From Limivivens faecihominis (GTDB taxonomy: Bacteria; Bacillota; Clostridia; Lachnospirales; Lachnospiraceae): a stretch of 27,610 nucleotides of DNA. Each line of letters begins with the position of its first letter. Position 1 is the first letter of the stretch. Below the pieces are notes generated by a model that was not told where the DNA came from, did not search any database, and saw only the letters and a program-made list of their open reading frames with translations. The DNA is taken from assembly GCF_020686945.1 (NCBI RefSeq), contig NZ_JAJEPR010000040.1, positions 1-27,610 on the forward strand, read 5' to 3'. Made by a program: the position numbers and the translations under genes. This document shows positions 15,586 through 24,360 of the stretch, piece by piece.

Positions 15586-18500
15586 CAGCTGTCCTCAAAA
15601 ATTGAATCGTCGTCGGTTTTCACCTTCTCCTGCCGAAGCTCTCCGCAGGGCATCAGAAGGTGATGCAGTTCCCCGCGGTAACTCATGAGAAAATGATTGG
15701 CCGGCTTTTTGACCAGAAGCCTCTCCATATCGTAGGGAAGCTTGACCAGGCTCTGCCGGTTCAGTTTTTCTCCGAAAAGCAGGGCCAGTTTTTCTGTATT
15801 AAAACACTTATAAAGCTCATTTCCCCAGAGGAAGGGCGGTTCGTCGCTGTAGAGCCCGGCCATCAGGTAAATCTGAGCGTACCGGGAAAGAACATAGACG
15901 GAACTGAACTGCTTCAGATAGCCTGCCACCTCCGTCGTCACGGAAACGAGATCGGAATACCGCTCGAAAATGACGAGAATCGGCCGGAACATTCCCCTCA
16001 TATGGGAGAAAGTCTCCTGCTTTGCAATGGCCGTCTCCGGGTCCCACTGTTTCTCCTCGCAGTATTGAGTGTAGAGATTGTAGCGGTGCTGGGCGTTGGC
16101 ACAGAGAAAAGCCGCCAGCTGCCCGATGCCTTCCGCCTTCGATTCAAAAATCCTTGCATCCTCCGGAAGCTTCAGCTCCTCCAGACAGCTTTCCTTCGCC
16201 GCCTTCAGAAAAGCCACCACCATGTTTTCTTTCTTCGCATAGGTGATGAGATTCTTAAAAATCAGCGCCGCCGAAGCTTTTTCGCTGAAATAAAGGCTCA
16301 GCTGGTTAAACTGCTTCAGAGGCAGAGCGACGGGCTTCGAGGTCTTCACCTCATATCCCAGCGGGAGCCGGTTTGCCGCAAAGCCCGCCAGGAACTCTTC
16401 ATATTCCTGATCCGTCCGGATTTTTGCCAGCTTTCTCGCTCCCCGATAACCCTGATTTTTAAGGGTCAGCGCTTCCACCTCCGCTTTCAGGCGCTGGATG
16501 CGTTCTTCCTGCTCGAGCCCCGGGGCAAATCTCATAAGCTGCATTTCCAGGGCTTCGCCATTATAGTTAAAAAGGCCACGCCCCGGTTTTTCCGGCGGCT
16601 GACAGCTGCATTTGACGCCCAGGATGTCCGTGTAATCGTATTTATCCTTCAGCTGAATCGCAATTCTCTGTTTCAGCTCCTGCCGGGTTCTCATATTGAT
16701 CTCGTTGACGTGACTGATGGTAAAAAGATAGGCCACGCCGTAATTCGCGCTGTTTTTCAGGTAATACTGGAGAAGATCGTACTGCTTCTGTCCCGCCTTC
16801 GTCTGAAGGAAGCCTGCCACGTTGTCGATGATGACCAGAATAAAAGGAAGAGGCTCCCGCTTGATGGCATCGGAAAAGCTGCTCACTTCCAGTCTGGAAA
16901 ACAGCTTTTTCCTCTCCTGAATGATCTCGTTAATCAGCCGGAAAAGCTCCGGGCTCTGCTCCGCGTCGTCCTCCTCGAGAACCGCCCCGCAGTGGGGCAG
17001 ATTCCGGAAAACCTTGAGCAGCCGGCTCGAATAATCCAGCGCATAGAACTGGAACTGCTCCGGCGTCGTTTTTTTCACCAGGGAATAAAGAAGTGCCTCC
17101 ACGAAAGAGGTTTTTCCGCTTCCCGGCTCCCCGCACACGAGAATGTGGCCGCAGGTTTCCAGATCCAGAAAGAGCGGGTACTGCTCCTGCTTCGCCGGAT
17201 CGTCCAGTTCTCCGATATAGGTGGTCAAAGGACTCTCCGAAAGCTCCTGTTTCTCCTCCGCAGGAATCTCATCCGGCAGCATCGGAAGCCACAGGGCCTT
17301 CGGGCTTACGCCCTGCTCCCTTGCCGTCTCCATAATGCTTTTCACGAGAGAAACGAGCTGAGATCTTCCGGTGGAATTTCTGGTCACTTCCGGCTTCACC
17401 GTCAGAATCGGCGAACCCACATAGTCGATGACCTGAACGCTCTCGTCCTTCTGCTTCACGACCTCATCCTGGGGCTCGTATTCTGCGCCGCTCCAGGCCG
17501 ACTGGCCCATGGCGAAATATTCATTATTTCCCACCTGCAGATAGAAGCGGCCGGTTTCCCGGAGTTCTGCTGCCTCCGGCCGTTTCAGCATATCCATACT
17601 GTCCGCCCGGTCCTGCACTTTGAGGCAGACCCGGAATTTTGTGTTGCTCAGGATCTGATCTGTCACCACGCCTGCCGGTTTCTGGGTTGCCAGAATCAGA
17701 TGGACGCCCAGGCTTCGGCCGATGCGGGCGATGCTCACCAGCTGGTCCAGGAAATCCGGCTGCTGCTGTTTCAGCTCCGCAAACTCATCCGAGATGATAA
17801 AAAGATGAGGCATCGGCTCTTTCACAACGCCTGACCGGTAGAGCCGCTGATAGCTGTAAATATCCATCGTGCCTTCCCCGGCCAGGCTTTTTGCATCGTT
17901 AAAAATCTTCTGCCGGCGTAAAACCTCGCTCTGTATCGAGATCAGCGAACGGTTGATGGCCGCTCCGTCCAGGTTTGTGATGGTTCCGATGAGATGGGGC
18001 AGGTGAATCTGGTTCTGGAGATCGTCAAAGGCTCCCGCCAGGCCGCCTCCCTTATAGTCGATGAGCAGAAAAGCCACTTCATCCGGGTGAAAATTTACCG
18101 CCAGGGAAAGCACATAGGTCAGCAGAAATTCACTTTTTCCGGAACCGGTGGTTCCCGCCACCAGTCCATGGGGACCCTGGTACTTCTGATGAAGATCCAG
18201 CATAAATTCCGCCCCGTCGGTTCCGATTCCGATGGGCACCGCGAGACTCGTCACCGGATCGTTGGAACGCCAGCGCTCCGCAATATTCAGATCCTCGATG
18301 CGTCCCACGCCGAACATTTCCAGAAAAGTGAAGGTTTTCGGAAGGGAATAGGCCTGGGAAACCAGCCGAAGCTTCGTGTTTGCCAGTACCCGCATGCTGG
18401 AAAGGGCTTCTTTTTCGTCAAAATCATCGAGAACAAAGGTCTCATCCTCCTTGTCCAGCTCCCGGACGTAGATCATGTTATTGACGAAGCCCTCTTCCTC

Positions 18501-20279
18501 CTCTTTGTTCAGTTCGAGGATGATGGAACACTCCTTGGGCACATCCGGAAAACCGGTGATCAGGCTTAAACCGATGGTCTCCTCTTTCTCAATGGCCCTC
18601 TTGATGATTTCCACTCCGTCCAGCAGCTTTTTGCTCAGGGTGATGACGATATAATAGGGTCTTTCGCTCCTGATTTTGTCCCATTTTCTCGGCGTTTCAA
18701 GGTCCTTCTCCAGCTCTTTCTGAAGATACTCGCCCACCTGATAGGCCTCCGAAGCGTTGGTAGCGATAAAGCGGATGGAGCGCTGGTCATCCCAGACGTG
18801 GGGCAGATATTTGATGTAGCCCATATCCGCCAGCTGCTTTTCCTCCATGAGAAAGACCAGCTTCACCTCATCGTAGCTGAAGAGGATCGCAAGCTGCAGA
18901 ACCACGGTGTTGATAAAACCAATAACGTCTTCCGGAGCTCCCTGGGCCCCCAGCACGGTATTTTCGAGAAGCCGGATCATGATAGGCACATTTTCCAGCA
19001 TCACCTGTTCGTCCGTCAGCTCCGCCAGTTCATCCTTGAGAACGTCCTCCTCCATATCGAAATGCTCCCGGGGAGCATTCAGCTTCGCCTTTAACGGAAT
19101 GTTTCCACTTCCTATACGGATATCCAGGAAATCGTCGTCGCTGTTGGTTCTGGCCCAGAGCTTTTTCTTCTCATAAACATAGCCCAGAACCTCCGACAAT
19201 TCCGGATAATTGTGCCGGAGAACGTATTCCTCCCGCTCTTTTTCCTCCTGAATCTCTTCTTTTTTCAGGGCGAGATATTCCCGGTATTTTTCCAGCCGCC
19301 GCTTCTCGTACTCTTCCTTCTGCTCCTTCGTATATCCCTGGGACAAAAGGGGCAGCAGGATCGAGCTGGCCAGCATCGTCACATTTCCCGTGAGGGCCGC
19401 CGTGCTTCCCATAATCATCGAGCTTCCCATCCGCATGATCAGCGGAATGCCGTCTTTGCCGAGGGGCATCGGCGGACTGTCAATGTCAATAGCTGTATCT
19501 CCGAAAGCAAGCCGCCTTCGCGGGTAACGACTGAACAGATTCTCTGCTTTTCCCCCTTTTTCCGGAAGAACATTGCTCATCACGCTGTTGGTGTCATCCA
19601 CAAATCTTGCTTTTTTCGGAGAAATAGTGACTCGATGGTTTCCGTCGTTGATGGAGAGAAAACGGCTGCCCACAATGATCCGGAGGCCGAAAATATCGAT
19701 CACGTCCCCAAGATCCAGCTTCATGCTCTTCACCCGGAAGCCGTTTACATAGATGCCATTCGTGGAATCCAGATCGTAAATGGTCCATTTTGTTCCATTA
19801 TAATGAAGCATTGCGTGCCTGCCGGAAATCATCGGAGCGGAGTAAACGATATCGTTGTCTTCGTTCCGCCCAATCAAAAGATCCCCGGGAAGGGCCACAT
19901 AATTGTGGCGGATAAAGCTGGCTTCGTTCACTTCTTCTGTATACAGCATAAACATGGCGTTTCCGTTCCGTATGAGGAGCAGTTCCTGACTGTGGAGAGG
20001 AAGTCTTTTTTCAAAGGGATTTTCCACGGCAGCATACCGCGCCGTGTTTTCCCGTACGGAAAACCATTTTCCGTTTTCCGCCTCAAAGTGGATCGGAACA
20101 TCTTCCAGCCGTCCATTGGGAAAGGAAAGCGTGCCCTTAGCCGGATAAGGCAGGAAGAGATTCTGCATCTTTCCTGTCTGGGACAGCAGCGTCGCCTTTA
20201 ACCCCGTGGGATTTTCCACGGTCAGTCCCTGAACCAAATTATTTTCTGTTCCATCCAGTGTCATATCATATCTATTCAT
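15585..20279 (-). CDS. essC: Type VII secretion ATPase, FHA-FtsK/SpoIIIE (EssC family)
   Basis: 1564 residues. The N-terminal region contains an FHA phosphopeptide-binding domain (about 130-205) with the conserved residues GR (137-138), SxxH (S152-H155) and NG (174-175). A preceding domain (1-115) resembles the first FHA-like unit of EssC. Two membrane segments lie at about 277-316. The first ATPase domain has Walker A GTTGSGKS (709-716) and Walker B IISDEF (D831, E832). The second has GEPGSGKT (1050-1057) but IIDN in Walker B. The third (about 1300-1564) has lost its P-loop. This is the usual EssC layout. The ATG is one base after the stop of the kinase gene, so the two are co-translated. 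It would energise export of the WXG100-like proteins, and its intact FHA residues suggest recognition of a phosphothreonine. Confidence 0.95.
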   Translation of the reverse strand: MNRYDMTLDGTENNLVQGLTVENPTGLKATLLSQTGKMQNLFLPYPAKGTLSFPNGRLEDVPIHFEAENGKWFSVRENTARYAAVENPFEKRLPLHSQELLLIRNGNAMFMLYTEEVNEASFIRHNYVALPGDLLIGRNEDNDIVYSAPMISGRHAMLHYNGTKWTIYDLDSTNGIYVNGFRVKSMKLDLGDVIDIFGLRIIVGSRFLSINDGNHRVTISPKKARFVDDTNSVMSNVLPEKGGKAENLFSRYPRRRLAFGDTAIDIDSPPMPLGKDGIPLIMRMGSSMIMGSTAALTGNVTMLASSILLPLLSQGYTKEQKEEYEKRRLEKYREYLALKKEEIQEEKEREEYVLRHNYPELSEVLGYVYEKKKLWARTNSDDDFLDIRIGSGNIPLKAKLNAPREHFDMEEDVLKDELAELTDEQVMLENVPIMIRLLENTVLGAQGAPEDVIGFINTVVLQLAILFSYDEVKLVFLMEEKQLADMGYIKYLPHVWDDQRSIRFIATNASEAYQVGEYLQKELEKDLETPRKWDKIRSERPYYIVITLSKKLLDGVEIIKRAIEKEETIGLSLITGFPDVPKECSIILELNKEEEEGFVNNMIYVRELDKEDETFVLDDFDEKEALSSMRVLANTKLRLVSQAYSLPKTFTFLEMFGVGRIEDLNIAERWRSNDPVTSLAVPIGIGTDGAEFMLDLHQKYQGPHGLVAGTTGSGKSEFLLTYVLSLAVNFHPDEVAFLLIDYKGGGLAGAFDDLQNQIHLPHLIGTITNLDGAAINRSLISIQSEVLRRQKIFNDAKSLAGEGTMDIYSYQRLYRSGVVKEPMPHLFIISDEFAELKQQQPDFLDQLVSIARIGRSLGVHLILATQKPAGVVTDQILSNTKFRVCLKVQDRADSMDMLKRPEAAELRETGRFYLQVGNNEYFAMGQSAWSGAEYEPQDEVVKQKDESVQVIDYVGSPILTVKPEVTRNSTGRSQLVSLVKSIMETAREQGVSPKALWLPMLPDEIPAEEKQELSESPLTTYIGELDDPAKQEQYPLFLDLETCGHILVCGEPGSGKTSFVEALLYSLVKKTTPEQFQFYALDYSSRLLKVFRNLPHCGAVLEEDDAEQSPELFRLINEIIQERKKLFSRLEVSSFSDAIKREPLPFILVIIDNVAGFLQTKAGQKQYDLLQYYLKNSANYGVAYLFTISHVNEINMRTRQELKQRIAIQLKDKYDYTDILGVKCSCQPPEKPGRGLFNYNGEALEMQLMRFAPGLEQEERIQRLKAEVEALTLKNQGYRGARKLAKIRTDQEYEEFLAGFAANRLPLGYEVKTSKPVALPLKQFNQLSLYFSEKASAALIFKNLITYAKKENMVVAFLKAAKESCLEELKLPEDARIFESKAEGIGQLAAFLCANAQHRYNLYTQYCEEKQWDPETAIAKQETFSHMRGMFRPILVIFERYSDLVSVTTEVAGYLKQFSSVYVLSRYAQIYLMAGLYSDEPPFLWGNELYKCFNTEKLALLFGEKLNRQSLVKLPYDMERLLVKKPANHFLMSYRGELHHLLMPCGELRQEKVKTDDDSIFEDS

Positions 20280-20280
20280 A

Positions 20281-23085
20281 CTATTCCAGGTCGTACATTG
20301 CTGTGATAATCAGGTCCGTTGCCGGCATCTCAAAGGAGAAGCTGGCGTTGTCATTTTCTACTGTTTCGCTGCCGTCTGCGGAGATATACCAGCAGTTGAA
20401 CTTTTTGCCGGGCTCCTCTGTCGCCGTGACGGTCACGATCTCGCCTTCCTCATAGATTCCGGCGCCGGTTCCGCCAAAGACCATCACGCTGTAGCGGTCT
20501 CCGGCCTCATACACGGCTTTGACGGAAACTTTTTCCGAAGGCATCGTAAAGGAAGTTTCTCTGCTCTCTGCATTTTCCAGAGTCACGGAACCTTCCGTCA
20601 CTTCCCATCTGGCAAAAGGAACGCCTGATGCATCCGTCTCGTCGGCAGTGATCGTGGCGGTGCTTCCGGCATCGTACATGCCGCTGCCTTTTCCGCCGTC
20701 CACCTTCAGGGTGAATTTTTCCTGAGCGTAATGAGCGGTCATGGCCACCTCTTCCGCCGGCATCGCAAAGGTCAGGTTCTGCACGGTCAGGTCGCTGATC
20801 TCCAGCGTTCCCTTATCGATGGTCCAATGGGAAAAAGGCACGCCGTTGTTGGAATCCTTCGCCGTCACCTGCACCTGATCCCCGTAATGGTAGGTTCCGG
20901 AACCATCCCCGTCATTGACGGAAACCTTATAATCGATATCCTTGAAAATCGCATTGATGACCAATTCTCCGTCTGGCATCTCAAAGCTTGCTTTCTGTTT
21001 ATTCGCATTCTGGATGGAGACTGCTCCTTCTTCCACTTCCCAGCCGGTAAATTCTTTTCCTGTTCCGGCCTCATCGGCAACGAGAGTTACCGTTTCACCC
21101 ACCAGGTAGCTGCCGGAACCGCTTCCGCCATTAATTGTCACCTGATGCTGATTCTGGTCATACTCGGCAGCAAGGACCACATCCGCTGCCGGCATGGAGA
21201 TCGTAAGCTCCGGGCTCGCGGCTTCCTCCTCAGAGAGTTCCAGCTCTCCTTCTTTTACCACCCAGCCCTTGAAGGTCGCTCCTGCTTTTTCCTGGGCGGT
21301 AATTCTCACGGTTTTTCCGAAATCATAAGTGCCGCCGCCCTGGCCGTTTTCCACCTGAAGCTCATAAGAAAGAGTCTTATAGGTGGCCGTGATCTCCAGC
21401 TCGTCATCGGGCATCTCAAAGCTTGTCTTCTGCTTGTCCGCATGCTCCAGATAGACCGTGCCTTCTTCCACGTCCCAGCCGGCAAATTCACTGCCTGCTG
21501 CCGGGTCATCAGCCACGATCGTGATCTCCTCTCCCACGTTATATTCGCCGGAGCCCGAGCCGTTGTTAATGATGACCTGATGGCTGTTCACATCGTAAAG
21601 AGCAGCCAGCTGAATCTTATGCCGCGGCATCTTGAAGCTGATCGTCTGGGAAGAGAGCTCCTCATCTGTCAGGGAAAGCTTTCCGTCGATCTCCCATTTT
21701 ACAAAGGTGGAACCGTCCACGTCCTTCGCTGTGACTGTGACCTTCTGGCCGCCTTTGTATTTTCCGGAGCCGGAACCGTCCTCCACAGCCAGCGTGTAGG
21801 TCTGGTTTGTCAGGAAATAAGCCAGCACCGCAACGGCCACCGCGGAGCCTGCCAGGCCCTGCAGAATTACCTTTTTCTTATCTGATTTTTTCTCTTTGAC
21901 GGGTTCTTTTTTCGGCTCTTTCTTTGCTTCCGGCTTTTTGGGCGGGGTCTCCGGTTTCTTTTCTTTTTTCTCCAGAGGCGGCGTCGTGCCGGTGGTGGTG
22001 GATTTTCCGATGCTGTTTCCCGTGATGTTTGTCTTCGAAGTCTTCTTCACGGTCTCTGCATCGTAAATAAACACATCCTTTTGAAACATGGCTCTGGTCT
22101 CATCCAGGCTTTTGCTGGAGCTGCTGCCGGAAGCTGTCTCCGGAGCCACAGCCATACCCGCAATGTTCTCTTTTGAACCTGTGATCTGCTCCAGATCCTC
22201 CAGAATCTCCTTCGCGTTCTGATACCGCTCTGCGGGATCGTGGGCACACATCCGAAGGACAATTTTTCCAAACTCCTCCGAAGCCGCACAGGGCGGCGGC
22301 AGCTCTTTCTTTCCGCTCAGCCGGTCGATGAGGGCCTGCTGCATATCCCACTCCGAATAAGAACCGGTCTCCGGGTAAAAAGGCAGCCGGTTGTTGTTCA
22401 GCAGCTTATACAGAACCAGTCCCAGAGAGTAAATATCCACCGTATGGTCGTAATCTTTTCCGTGAAAAACCTCCGGCGCCATATAGTTTTCCGTTCCTTT
22501 TTTGGAGAGATCCGCCGACGCCTTGTCGCAGATCCGCGCGATACCAAAATCGCCGATCTTAAAATTGCCGTAATTATCGACAAAAATATTGTCCGGCTTG
22601 ATATCCCGGTGAATGATGCCTTTGCTCTCAAAGAGCTCCAGCGTCTGCACCAGCTCCCTGCTCATCCTCAGGACATCCGCCTCAGAAATCGCATTCTCCT
22701 GTATATAAGCCTGAATCGGCATCAGAAGCTCCATCCGGATCAGAATATCCCACTGAATCTCATTCTCATACCGGATTACCTTATAATCTTCGCAGTTTAC
22801 GATATGAGGGAAGCCCTTCATATCCGTCATGATCTTGATCTCATCTGTCAGATCATCGACCATATCCTGAAAAAAAGTCGTGATGGACCGCTCATCCATC
22901 CCATCACCGTAAAGGGTTCTCTTCAATGACGGGTCCTTGGGGACATGGATCACCTTCAGGGCCGACGATATGGAAATATCATGATCTTTTTTTACAATCT
23001 CCCATACCTGGCCGCTGGCTCCACTTCCAATCTCCCGGACAATCTCCCAGTCATTAAATACCATTTCACCAACTCTGTATTCCAT
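20281..23085 (-). CDS. Transmembrane Ser/Thr kinase with seven extracellular InlB-B-like repeats
   Basis: 934 residues. The cytoplasmic kinase (about 10-300) has the Gly loop GSGASG (20-25), K44, HRD (159-161, HRDIKPDN), DFG (179-181) and APE (203-205), so it should be active. A Thr/Ser-rich, then Lys/Pro-rich juxtamembrane linker (310-405) follows, then one membrane helix (406-425). The rest (429-934) is seven repeats of about 70 residues of the divergent InlB B-repeat type, each with GSGSG-Y near the start, F-x-x-W in the middle and SFEMP near the end. GAGGAG lies 6 bases before the ATG. It is the first gene of the operon and directly precedes essC. The topology equals that of EssB/YukC, whose cytoplasmic domain is a pseudokinase. 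Confidence 0.95.
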   Translation of the reverse strand: MEYRVGEMVFNDWEIVREIGSGASGQVWEIVKKDHDISISSALKVIHVPKDPSLKRTLYGDGMDERSITTFFQDMVDDLTDEIKIMTDMKGFPHIVNCEDYKVIRYENEIQWDILIRMELLMPIQAYIQENAISEADVLRMSRELVQTLELFESKGIIHRDIKPDNIFVDNYGNFKIGDFGIARICDKASADLSKKGTENYMAPEVFHGKDYDHTVDIYSLGLVLYKLLNNNRLPFYPETGSYSEWDMQQALIDRLSGKKELPPPCAASEEFGKIVLRMCAHDPAERYQNAKEILEDLEQITGSKENIAGMAVAPETASGSSSSKSLDETRAMFQKDVFIYDAETVKKTSKTNITGNSIGKSTTTGTTPPLEKKEKKPETPPKKPEAKKEPKKEPVKEKKSDKKKVILQGLAGSAVAVAVLAYFLTNQTYTLAVEDGSGSGKYKGGQKVTVTAKDVDGSTFVKWEIDGKLSLTDEELSSQTISFKMPRHKIQLAALYDVNSHQVIINNGSGSGEYNVGEEITIVADDPAAGSEFAGWDVEEGTVYLEHADKQKTSFEMPDDELEITATYKTLSYELQVENGQGGGTYDFGKTVRITAQEKAGATFKGWVVKEGELELSEEEAASPELTISMPAADVVLAAEYDQNQHQVTINGGSGSGSYLVGETVTLVADEAGTGKEFTGWEVEEGAVSIQNANKQKASFEMPDGELVINAIFKDIDYKVSVNDGDGSGTYHYGDQVQVTAKDSNNGVPFSHWTIDKGTLEISDLTVQNLTFAMPAEEVAMTAHYAQEKFTLKVDGGKGSGMYDAGSTATITADETDASGVPFARWEVTEGSVTLENAESRETSFTMPSEKVSVKAVYEAGDRYSVMVFGGTGAGIYEEGEIVTVTATEEPGKKFNCWYISADGSETVENDNASFSFEMPATDLIITAMYDLE
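20284..21801 (-). repeat. Seven tandem protein repeats of about 70 residues
   Basis: Units begin roughly at YTLAVEDGSGSG, HQVIINNGSGSG, YELQVENGQGGG, HQVTINGGSGSG, YKVSVNDGDGSG, FTLKVDGGKGSG and YSVMVFGGTGAG. Units 2 and 4 are especially similar (AGWDVEEG / TGWEVEEG; KQK-SFEMPD), indicating duplication of a two-unit block. Confidence 0.88.
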
Positions 23086-23162
23086 CCCTTACTCCTCAAA
23101 TGGCAGTTCCTTTTTAATATCTGATTTCTTATAAATATTCTACATTATTCATACTCTTTTCC

Positions 23163-23191
23163 ATAATATCATGTTTTATAGTGTTTTTCAA
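23163..23191 (-). promoter_or_regulatory. Promoter of the secretion operon
   Basis: On the minus strand TTGAAA (23191-23186) and TATTAT (23168-23163) are separated by exactly 17 bases. This leaves a leader of about 70 bases before the kinase ATG. No other strong promoter is seen within the operon, and gene spacing is tight throughout. Confidence 0.7.
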
Positions 23192-23353
23192 CAATTAGTA
23201 TGCTTATTTGTTTCTTGCATTTATCTATATAGCACAATATTTTTCCACCACAAATAAGGTTTGTTTTCAAAATTTAATAAGCTTCAGAAAGTGTTTTACT
23301 CATTTTTGACGGATTTGTTCATATTTGTCTGGTTGACAGAAACAATTTCCCGG

Positions 23354-23399
23354 AATTAAAAAAACAGCAATGGTTTTTGTTCCATTACTGCCCTTTTTG
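23354..23399. terminator. Bidirectional terminator
   Basis: CAGCAATGG (23365-23373) pairs with CCATTACTG (23382-23390), with one G-T pair, and is flanked by an A-run on the left and a T-run on the right. It works on either strand and insulates the secretion operon from the HTH pseudogene, whose stop is 45 bases away. Between 23093 and 23435 I see only this hairpin and the operon promoter. Confidence 0.75.
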
Positions 23400-23434
23400 T
23401 TCTAAATAGTTACCTGTTTTCTTTATCAGCCCGT

Positions 23435-23665
23435 TTACTCTCTCTCCGGCTGCTCATCAAATCGTCTGTCTCCGAAATAATACTCCTTATCATGCTCATT
23501 GTTATCGAGCCAGTCATCGAAACTCTTCTTTGAGATGCGATACTTTCCGCCATCCAACTGGATCCACCGGAATTCCTTTTTCTTTAAAAGGTTATAAACC
23601 GTAGGTCTGCTGACTCCTAAGATTTCCTGTAACTCTTGAACTGTATAACATCTCTTCTCTTACAT
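23435..23665 (-). pseudogene. Excisionase-like helix-turn-helix protein with a stop as second codon
   Basis: Reading from 23659 to 23435 gives about 74 residues: a winged HTH of the excisionase/HTH_17 type (CYTVQELQEILGVSRPTVYN, then GGKYRISKKSFDDWLD) and an acidic tail. The expected start ATG (23665-23663), with AGAGG 8 bases upstream, is followed at once by TAA (23662-23660). AAA to TAA at codon 2 is the simplest cause. No in-frame ATG or GTG follows early, so the gene is probably dead unless a rare start is used. Such proteins act as DNA-bending accessory factors of integrases or as small regulators. Confidence 0.75.
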
Positions 23666-23775
23666 TTCTTTATCCTCTTTTCCTTGAAATATGAAAGAAA
23701 AATTATTCCTTCATATAACGAAACGCTCAGAGCATGTTTTACAGTGGTCAAAAGCAAATTTTTTTACTTTTTTTA

Positions 23776-23826
23776 TTACGAGTTTTCTTGCGAGTTTTTT
23801 TAATGCAACTCGTAAGAAACTCGTAA
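23776..23826. repeat. Long imperfect palindrome with four CGAGTT/AACTCG motifs
   Basis: TTACGAGTTTTCTTGCGAGTT pairs with the mirror block ending AACTCGTAA; the loop is near TTTAATGC. Each arm holds two copies of the hexamer, spaced 11-12 bases apart. It lies upstream of the HTH pseudogene and could be its binding region, or a recombination or terminator structure. Confidence 0.65.
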
Positions 23827-23890
23827 CATTAGATTTTTACATTTTTCATGAAATTAAGTAAAGAATCGGGTTGTCTTTACATAGTCACCA

Positions 23891-23925
23891 CTTTCAAAAA
23901 ATAAAAAATTTTGTATTTTTGAAAG
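23891..23925. repeat. A/T-rich hairpin
   Basis: CTTTCAAAAAATA pairs with TATTTTTGAAAG around an AAAAATTTTG loop. It may act as a weak bidirectional terminator. The remaining sequence between 23666 and 23958 shows no gene. Confidence 0.55.
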
Positions 23926-23958
23926 CGACATCTTGTATATACTATTAGCAGACAGTAT

Positions 23959-24105
23959 ATGGATTATGGCAGAGTATATGAAAACATCGTTTGCATCGAG
24001 CTTCTTCGCCGTGGATATGATGTTTATGTCGGCAAGCTCTATCAAAGGGAAATCGACTTTGTTGCTTAGAGAGGCAGCGAGAAGATTTATATTCAGGTCA
24101 GCGAC
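23959..24105 (+). pseudogene. DUF4143 (AAA_14-type ATPase) C-terminal fragment, copy 1
   Basis: The frame reads MDYGRVYENIVCIELLRRGY, then VYVGKLYQREIDFVA, a TAG at 24067-24069, and on in the same frame EKIYIQVSD. These blocks match the C-terminal DUF4143 part of AAA_14-family ATPases (ENIV.LELLRRGY, EIDFV). The ATPase portion before it and the end after it are absent. A close copy of the second half lies at 26157. Confidence 0.7.
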
Positions 24106-24163
24106 AGTGTGTGGGCGAAGTATTTCGAGATGGCTTAAGGCTGAAAAAGTAAGGTATGCAGAA

Positions 24164-24193
24164 AAGGAGCTTTCGAATAAGCGAAGGCTCCTT
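24164..24193. repeat. Hairpin in the gap before the GGDEF gene
   Basis: AAGGAGCTTTCG pairs with CGAAGGCTCCTT around AATAAG with one bulge or mismatch. There is no strong T-run on the plus strand. The rest of 24106-24308 holds nothing I can name. Confidence 0.5.
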
Positions 24194-24308
24194 CTTAAAA
24201 TATATAGATTTCACAAATTCCTATCGATATACATTCTTCTGTCATAGATGTATAAAGATTTTGCACAGTTCGTTTTTTTCAAAAAACTTATTCTGTTTTC
24301 AACTTCTG

Positions 24309-24317
24309 TGATATAAT
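24309..24317 (+). promoter_or_regulatory. Extended -10 promoter of the GGDEF gene
   Basis: TGATATAAT is a perfect extended -10 (TG-n-TATAAT). No good -35 is visible 17 bases upstream, which extended -10 promoters tolerate. The ATG at 24316 overlaps this box and so cannot be the translation start. Confidence 0.65.
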
Positions 24318-24360
24318 GCTTTATTATAATAATTCCCATGGACAAAATGAGGTGAACCAA

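Noticed and set aside
15660..17834. 724-codon plus-strand open frame opposite essC
   Set aside because: It is a shadow of the EssC ATPase domains, which carry all Walker motifs on the minus strand.
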